Below, piece by piece: positions 30,723 to 35,626 of a stretch of 35,626 nt of DNA. Position 1 is the first letter of the stretch; every line of letters begins with the position of its first letter. The DNA is from Sorangium cellulosum. GTDB taxonomy: Bacteria > Myxococcota_A > Polyangia > Polyangiales > Polyangiaceae. The notes beneath the pieces were generated by a model that ran no database searches, was not told the DNA's origin, and saw nothing but the letters and a program-made list of their open reading frames with translations. The stretch lies in the NCBI GenBank assembly GCA_020720045.1, contig DYPH01000057.1, positions 1 to 35,626 of the forward strand. The letters run 5' to 3'. Made by a program: the position numbers and the translations under genes.

Positions 30723-32350
30723 AAGAAGCGTTGGGAAAGGTCCCGGCGGGACGCGAAAATCGCGAGGGCGATCTGCGCGCGCGAGTCGACCGGTACCGCG
30801 CGCGTACCGGTCCGCGTTTTCTTGTGGCGGGGCTCGCTACGGCCGTCGTTGGAGGCTGCGCCGTTGCCGGTTTCGTCGTCGCAATCCTTGCATTTACGGG
30901 TAATTCCGAGCATCCGCGCCTCGGGGGCCTGCTCTCCCTCGTGATCCTTGCGCTAACCCCCGGCACGCTCGCCGTAGTGGCAGCGCGGAGCTTGGAGCGG
31001 CGCTACGGCTACCGCGGCGTGCTCTTGCGCGTGCTTGCGCGGGGCGACCACGCAGCCCTGCTCTCGGCCCCCTCGCTCGCCGCGCGTGCGGGGATTCCGC
31101 TTGCCGACGCGATCGAAGTCCTCGCAGAAGCACAACGAAATCAACTTGCTCCGCCGACGGTGCCCCGGACGCCGAGTGGAAATCTTGCCGCGCTCGGCCC
31201 TGCATCCCCGTTGGTTACGGCGGTCTCCGGAGATGCCCCGACGCTCCCGGCGAACCGCGACGACACGCCTGCCCCCGCCACCGCCTGGCTCCCGCGCCCC
31301 AGCCCGTTGGGGATCCCCGTTCCGAGCGCGGAAGGCGGCTTTGGCGGCACTGTCCCGATGGCGCGCCCGCCGATCCCGCCGCCAGCCGGTATTCCGCCAC
31401 GCGCCCCTTCCGCCAACGAGGCGCCGCCGCGAACGGTGCGCCTTCCGGCCGCGCTCCTCCGCCACAACCCGCCGGAAGCGGCGATCCAGGCCCTCGATCA
31501 CTGGGTCGGGCGCACCCTTCACGAGACCTGGACCGTCGAGGCGCCGGTCGGTCGCGGCGGAATGGGGGCCGTTTTCCGGGCACGCCATCGGCGTACCGGG
31601 CGCTACTACGCACTGAAGGTCCTCCTCCCAGGGACGAGCGACGACCCCGCCGATGAAGCCCGCGCGCTCGCCCGCTTTGAGCGGGAAGCGACGGCGGCGA
31701 GCCGGTTGGGCCATCCCGGAATCGTGCAAGTGCACGATTTTCATCGTACTCCTGACGGTGGCGCCTACCTCGTGATGGACCTCCTCGTCGGCGAGACGCT
31801 CGCGGCCCGCCTCGCACGTGCAAAGCGTGGCGGTCAGATCCCATTCTCGGAAGTACGTAGAATCGCAGGCGAAGTCGGAGAGGCGCTTACCGCGGCCCAC
31901 GCCCACGGGCTCGTTCACCGCGACGTGAAGCCGGCGAACATTTTTCTCGTCGCCGCTCCGCCACGAACGGTCCTTGTCGACTTCGGCCTCGTGAAACCGC
32001 CAAGCGACGCCGCGATTTCCGTGCACACCACATCCGGTGAAGTCCTCGGAACTCCACTCTATATGGCCCCAGAGCAGGCCAAAGGGGGGGCCGTGGATGC
32101 GCGAACCGACCTCTACGGCCTCGCGATGGTCGTCTACGAGGCGGTCGTCGGCCTCCCGCCTTGCTTCGAGGCAGACCTCGCCGCCGCCTATGCGAAGCTC
32201 CTCTCGGAGGAGGCGCCCCCGGCAAGTGTCGCCGCCCCAGAAGGGTGCCCGCCGGGGTTTGATGCGGTGATTGGGAGGGCGCTCGCCGCCAAACCGGAAG
32301 ACCGATTCCCAACGGTTGCCGCGTTTGTACAGGCTCTAAACGCTCTCTAA
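30719..32350 (+). CDS. Ser/Thr protein kinase with N-terminal membrane part
   Basis: The 543-residue protein starts at GTG, which overlaps the terC stop. An unusual order is seen: two hydrophobic segments near the N-terminus (33-60 and 69-90), a Pro-rich linker (about 143-245), then the kinase at the C-terminus (about 265-540). Kinase motifs are complete: glycine loop GRGGMGAV (278-285), Lys300, Glu in the alphaC region, HRDVKPAN (400-407), DFG (421-423) and GTPLYMAPEQ (444-453). Most bacterial PknB-type kinases have the kinase first, then one membrane helix and PASTA or other sensors. A conserved threonine-rich activation segment (HTTSGE) is present. Downstream FHA proteins could read its phosphorylation. 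Confidence 0.9.
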   Translation: MKEALGKVPAGRENREGDLRARVDRYRARTGPRFLVAGLATAVVGGCAVAGFVVAILAFTGNSEHPRLGGLLSLVILALTPGTLAVVAARSLERRYGYRGVLLRVLARGDHAALLSAPSLAARAGIPLADAIEVLAEAQRNQLAPPTVPRTPSGNLAALGPASPLVTAVSGDAPTLPANRDDTPAPATAWLPRPSPLGIPVPSAEGGFGGTVPMARPPIPPPAGIPPRAPSANEAPPRTVRLPAALLRHNPPEAAIQALDHWVGRTLHETWTVEAPVGRGGMGAVFRARHRRTGRYYALKVLLPGTSDDPADEARALARFEREATAASRLGHPGIVQVHDFHRTPDGGAYLVMDLLVGETLAARLARAKRGGQIPFSEVRRIAGEVGEALTAAHAHGLVHRDVKPANIFLVAAPPRTVLVDFGLVKPPSDAAISVHTTSGEVLGTPLYMAPEQAKGGAVDARTDLYGLAMVVYEAVVGLPPCFEADLAAAYAKLLSEEAPPASVAAPEGCPPGFDAVIGRALAAKPEDRFPTVAAFVQALNAL

Positions 32351-32370
32351 TAGCGCGCAAGATCCGCCAT

Positions 32371-32404
32371 AAAAAAAGCCCGCCCAAAGGGCAGGCTTTC
32401 TCTT
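32371..32404. terminator. Bidirectional terminator between kinase and lipoprotein
   Basis: AAAGCC-CG-CCC-AAA-GGG-CA-GGCTTT gives stems of 6 and 3 bp around a 2x2 internal loop, with A and T runs on both sides. It lies between the convergent kinase gene (ending 32350) and the lipoprotein gene (ending 32430). Confidence 0.8.
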
Positions 32405-32429
32405 GGAATCCGGGGAGTTCCCCGAGGAT

Positions 32430-33374
32430 TCACTTCTTCATGAGGGTGACCGAGATCATCGCGGAGCTCTTGCCCTTGCTCATGAAGCTCGGCATGACGC
32501 TGAGGTTCACAAAGCCGTCTGCCCCGAACTTCCCCTTCTGGTAGGAGATCGTCTTGGTGACGCTGTCGTTCATCTTCGTCTCGCTCTTCGAAGACTCCTT
32601 GTAGCCGGCGGCGGTGATCTTCTCGCTGTAGAACTTGAGAACGTCATCCGTCGACTGGGCCGACTCAATCGTCGCCGAGAGCGTGGTCGTCTTGCCCGAC
32701 GAGGAAGACATCTGGGTCTTGACGGTGCCGCCTTCGATGACCGGGATCGAATCGGGCCAGCCCTCGGGGAGCTTGCCGCCCGCGATCGACCCGGCAGAGC
32801 CGGTCGAGCCGCCACCAGCGGCCGCCTTCGGGCCAGCGGCGACCTTCGACTTCACCGAGCTGCAGATCTTCTCAAACCAGCCCTGGAGCGCCGCGGCGTT
32901 TTTGATTTCCGAGGACTCGGTATCGTAGGCCGAGCAGTGGATGCTGTAGTCGTCGTTCGCCGGAACCCAGGTGTCGACGTAGAGGGAGGTCTTCTTCTCG
33001 TTCGTCGTCGCGACGATGAAGCCGTCGGCGCCGAGCTTGTCCTTCTTCAGCGTCTTGCGATCGCCGAGCATGTTGACTTCTTTTTCGGCGTCGTCCACGC
33101 TGTCGGGCTGAAGGTTCTTGAAGACCGAGAACGAGACGTGGATGCCCGAGAGGACGTTGCCCTTCTCGATGTAGGCAAGCTGGTTGTCGAGCTTGAGGAG
33201 GGTGTCTTCTTCGAAGCCTTCCGTCGGCATATCGACCGTGAAGGCGACTTCCTTGATCTTCTTCTCCTGGGACGTGAGCGGCTTGGTGCTCCAGTCGGTC
33301 TTCTTGCCGCAGCCGGCGAGGGAACCGAGGGCGAGGACGACGAACGAGGAGAGAAGAACGTTACGAGCGGACAT
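32430..33374 (-). CDS. Predicted lipoprotein, unknown function
   Basis: The 314-residue protein begins MSARNVLLSSFVVLALGSLAGC with Cys22 at the lipobox, and GGAG lies six bases before the ATG. The mature part has two Lys-rich alpha/beta halves joined by an Ala/Gly/Ser linker (AGPKAAAGGGSTGSAG, about 182-200). The second half (about 205-314) repeats the pattern SSSGKTTTLSATIESAQSTDD then FYSEKITAAGYKE, and ends with VNLSVMPSFMSKGKSSAMISVTLMKK. This is close to a family of myxobacterial lipoproteins but I cannot name it. Codon use is more Lys-rich than its neighbours, a sign of selection for solubility or acquisition. Confidence 0.8.
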   Translation of the reverse strand: MSARNVLLSSFVVLALGSLAGCGKKTDWSTKPLTSQEKKIKEVAFTVDMPTEGFEEDTLLKLDNQLAYIEKGNVLSGIHVSFSVFKNLQPDSVDDAEKEVNMLGDRKTLKKDKLGADGFIVATTNEKKTSLYVDTWVPANDDYSIHCSAYDTESSEIKNAAALQGWFEKICSSVKSKVAAGPKAAAGGGSTGSAGSIAGGKLPEGWPDSIPVIEGGTVKTQMSSSSGKTTTLSATIESAQSTDDVLKFYSEKITAAGYKESSKSETKMNDSVTKTISYQKGKFGADGFVNLSVMPSFMSKGKSSAMISVTLMKK

Positions 33375-33729
33375 GGGGACTCCGAGTTGCGAGGAACGTG
33401 GCTGACCATCCCGACGTAAAATGCCGGTTTGTCGTGGGGCGGAAAAACGGAAAGACTCTTCGGGGGCGGCGTGGAGCAGGTCGCCCGTACCGCCGCGCTT
33501 TCGAGGGAGCGCACTGTCGCCGAAATCTTCCGTCAACGCACCTCAAGTTGCATCAAAGAGGGCAGCTGGGGGGCGATCCCTCGCTAACAAATCGTACTTC
33601 AAGACCTTTTCGGCACCACGAGGCACTGTCGCACGCGCGCGAATCTTGCGGGCGAGCAGCGCCGCTCCGTCCGATTCCACGCTTATGAATGCATCATGCA
33701 TGCGTTTATGGCGAACTCCGCGTTCACGC
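33375..33729. other. 355-base intergenic region
   Basis: No gene is supported. It includes the promoter side of the lipoprotein and the downstream flank of the regulator. The only structure I note is ATGCAT-C-ATGCAT at 33689-33701, two copies of a self-complementary hexamer. AT content is a little higher around it. A minus-strand frame that runs in from the regulator has Arg-rich noise-like composition. Confidence 0.5.
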
Positions 33730-35626
33730 TCACTCGTCGGCGAGGACGACGACGGTCTTGAAGTCGAGGCGGTAGCCATCTTCGACGGTCTGGAGGAACT
33801 TGCCGACGCCGAGCTTGCGCATCGTTGAAACCGCGACGCGAACGCGATGGATGCCAGCGCTCGCGAGCATGCGCTCCCCCGGCCAGCCGGCTTCTTGAAG
33901 CTCCTGCGACGAGAGCGCCTTTTTCTGGCTATGCGCCTTCGCAAGCGCAACCAGAATGCGCGCAAGCGGCCGACGCCGTTCCAGGCTCACCAGGCCCCCT
34001 TCCGGGGTCTCACACCAGTGCCCCTCGGCACCGATGCGGACAGCGCCACGCGCGGTGGCTGGCGGCGAAGCAACCGGCGCCACGGTGGGGAAAAGCACGG
34101 CGAGGGCGTTGGCGATCGCGCGCCCCAAGGCCGACGTCATCACCGCGGACGGATCGACGGAAATAGCGAGAAAGACTCGCGTTCGCGCCTCAGCGATCGC
34201 CGCTGCATCGACAAGGGAACGACTGGCGTGCCCGTCAAAAATCGCGCCGAGCGGCACCAAGATCCGCCCAAGGCCGTCGGTCACCGCGTGCGTCTCTACG
34301 GCGGCCCGAAGGCGCGCATGCCCCTCGGCGATCGCGGTGCGCGGCGCGCCGCCAGCGACAACCGCAGCGAGGGCTCCGCGGAGCAGCGCCTCCGCTTCGA
34401 GCGCGACGAGTCCGCGACTCCGCGCCCGAGCGGCGACGTCGTCAAACGCGACGACAGAAGCGGGGAGCGACCGAGAATCATCTGCAAGAATCGCCGCTTC
34501 GAGGAGCGCAAGTCGCAGCGGCGATGCGGGATCGCCAACAAGACCTTCCGTCGCGCGGATACGTGCAATTTCCCCGCGTGCGTCGTCGACGCGCTCCCCG
34601 TCAACGGCAGCCATGGCCGCGGCGAAGCGGGCGCGCGCTTCGAGGATCGGCTCCTCGTCGGCAACCGCAAAGGCAACCGCGCGGGCAATCAGCTCGGCGG
34701 CGGCCGTCCGGTCCCCTCGGGCTTCTTCGACGGCGGCGAGGAGCAGCTGAATTTCCGCTTCAGAAACAAGCGGTTCCGTCGCACGCCCCATCGGAAAATT
34801 CGAGGACCGCCGCCCCGTTTCCGCCGTGGAGGGACTTGGGGCAGGCTTCGAATCTCCGCTCGCGGGCAGCGGCGCAAAGCGCGCCCGTGCAACCCGGCAG
34901 GCGGCAAGCGCAAGACGGGCGTGCTCGCTGGCCGCCGAGAGATCTCCACGCTCGAGAAACAAACGCGAAAGCTCAAGCTCGGCCGTCGCTTCAATTGCAG
35001 GAAATCCAAGAGTCTTTCCTACATGAAGCGCATTTGCGAGGTCTTTCAATGCGGCTGCCCCCCGCCCGCTTCGACGCCGAACGGCACCACGCAATACGAG
35101 AGCGCGGCCGACCAGGGACGGGTCGGCGCCGGAATCCTGGGTCACGTCGAGGACCGGCTCCACCAGCGCAAGGAGCGCCTGAAACGGGGTCGCCTCAGCG
35201 GAGCTCGGCGCCAGGAGGAGGAGCGCGCGGAGCGCCGGTTCTGCGGCGCGCGCGGTGACCGGGCCGCCATCGAGAACACGGCGCGCCGCGGCAAAGAGAT
35301 TTTCGCGTTCCTCGACGACATGGCGAGCCGAAATACGCTTTGAAGCCAGATCGACGATCCAACGAGAATGGCGAACGCGCGCCCCCGCGAGGCGCGGCGA
35401 TGGAGCCCCCTCGTCGAGGCGAATCGATGCCTCTCGGACGGCCCGAAGGAGGTCGAAGCGGACGCCCCCGGTCAGACTCGGGACGCGCTGCAGGAGGGAC
35501 CGATCACGAAGCGCTTCGAGGACGGCGGTGACCGCTGGTAGCGGTCGACCGTCGGCGGTAAACCCATGAAGGTCGATCACTGCTTCGGTGGCGGCGAGAG
35601 AAAATCCCCCTTCAAAAACAGCTAGA
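33730..35626 (-). CDS. NB-ARC/TPR regulator with C-terminal winged helix (partial)
   Basis: The frame is open to the window edge; the 5' part is missing. The visible 630 or so residues start in the end of an NB-ARC/AAA-type ATPase, with FEGGFSLAATEAVIDLHG and LEALRDRSLLQRV then RFDLLRAVREASIRL. These fit the winged segment that follows the ATPase in AfsR/LuxR-type proteins. A long helical TPR-like region follows (about 120-470). Residues at the C-terminus (LARILVALAKAHSQKKALSSQELQEAGWPGERM then VRVAVSTMRKLGVGKFLQTVEDGYRLD) look like an OmpR/SARP-type winged helix-turn-helix. Such signal-transduction ATPases usually have the DNA-binding domain at the other end, so this order is less common. 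ATP and DNA binding are inferred. Confidence 0.75.
   Translation of the reverse strand, partial: LAVFEGGFSLAATEAVIDLHGFTADGRPLPAVTAVLEALRDRSLLQRVPSLTGGVRFDLLRAVREASIRLDEGAPSPRLAGARVRHSRWIVDLASKRISARHVVEERENLFAAARRVLDGGPVTARAAEPALRALLLLAPSSAEATPFQALLALVEPVLDVTQDSGADPSLVGRALVLRGAVRRRSGRGAAALKDLANALHVGKTLGFPAIEATAELELSRLFLERGDLSAASEHARLALAACRVARARFAPLPASGDSKPAPSPSTAETGRRSSNFPMGRATEPLVSEAEIQLLLAAVEEARGDRTAAAELIARAVAFAVADEEPILEARARFAAAMAAVDGERVDDARGEIARIRATEGLVGDPASPLRLALLEAAILADDSRSLPASVVAFDDVAARARSRGLVALEAEALLRGALAAVVAGGAPRTAIAEGHARLRAAVETHAVTDGLGRILVPLGAIFDGHASRSLVDAAAIAEARTRVFLAISVDPSAVMTSALGRAIANALAVLFPTVAPVASPPATARGAVRIGAEGHWCETPEGGLVSLERRRPLARILVALAKAHSQKKALSSQELQEAGWPGERMLASAGIHRVRVAVSTMRKLGVGKFLQTVEDGYRLDFKTVVVLADE

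Overview
The window is GC-rich DNA from a bacterium whose gene style points to the Myxococcota (Polyangiales-like). Signs are strong third-position GC, many lipoproteins, a Pro-rich Ser/Thr kinase, FHA and cyclic-nucleotide-binding-like proteins with long low-complexity linkers, and genes chained by 1-, 4- or 8-base overlaps. This is inference from style; there is no rRNA or other marker to fix the taxon, and I see no tRNA, rRNA, CRISPR array, transposase or phage gene.

Layout. (1) 151-5158, minus strand: an operon read pepA (leucyl aminopeptidase) > ttcA (tRNA 2-thiocytidine synthase) > two membrane proteins > parvulin-like lipoprotein > roadblock-like protein; four of the five junctions are ATGA overlaps. 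(2) 5281-10652, minus strand: PilZ-like protein, a lipoprotein, a 650-residue protein with PPLPG repeats and two cNMP-binding-like domains, and a small protein followed by a membrane-anchored beta-propeller. (3) 10970-11798, minus strand: a gene broken by a one-base frameshift. (4) 11898-15945: repeat-rich accessory region holding three overlapping lipoprotein genes (HExxH metallopeptidase, formylglycine-enzyme-fold protein, Cys-rich protein), flanked by a 41-bp tandem array of terminator-like hairpins and by a two-armed 21-bp repeat array; then a scrap of a DUF1778-type antitoxin. (5) 15946-20033, minus strand: ftsK with a propeller-like protein overlapping its 3' end. (6) 20422-25818, plus strand: HEAT-like lipoprotein, an RHH/Pro-rich/FHA fusion, a ketopantoate-reductase-fold protein and a sensor histidine kinase. 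(7) 25870-29528, plus strand: rph, rdgB, two ATP synthase I/Z-type genes, atpB and atpE, then a strong terminator. (8) 29676-32350, plus strand: terC overlapping a Ser/Thr kinase gene. (9) 32430-35626, minus strand: a lipoprotein and the 3' part of an NB-ARC/TPR-type regulator with a C-terminal winged helix, cut by the window end.

The most unusual material is the set of palindromic repeat families. A 49-bp stem-loop element occurs three times (5810-5858, 18762-18808, 28050-28098). Two copies are identical and intergenic. The third lies in frame inside the ftsK linker and has compensatory changes in both arms. A second palindromic family, three tandem units, lies in frame inside the ATP-binding domain of the histidine kinase (25282-25437). 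With the 41-bp hairpin array and the 21-bp inverted array, this suggests a genome colonised by small palindromic elements that tolerate, or target, coding sequence.

Housekeeping assignments (pepA, ttcA, ftsK, rph, rdgB, atpB, atpE, terC) are firm. The accessory lipoproteins and regulators are assigned only to folds or motifs.
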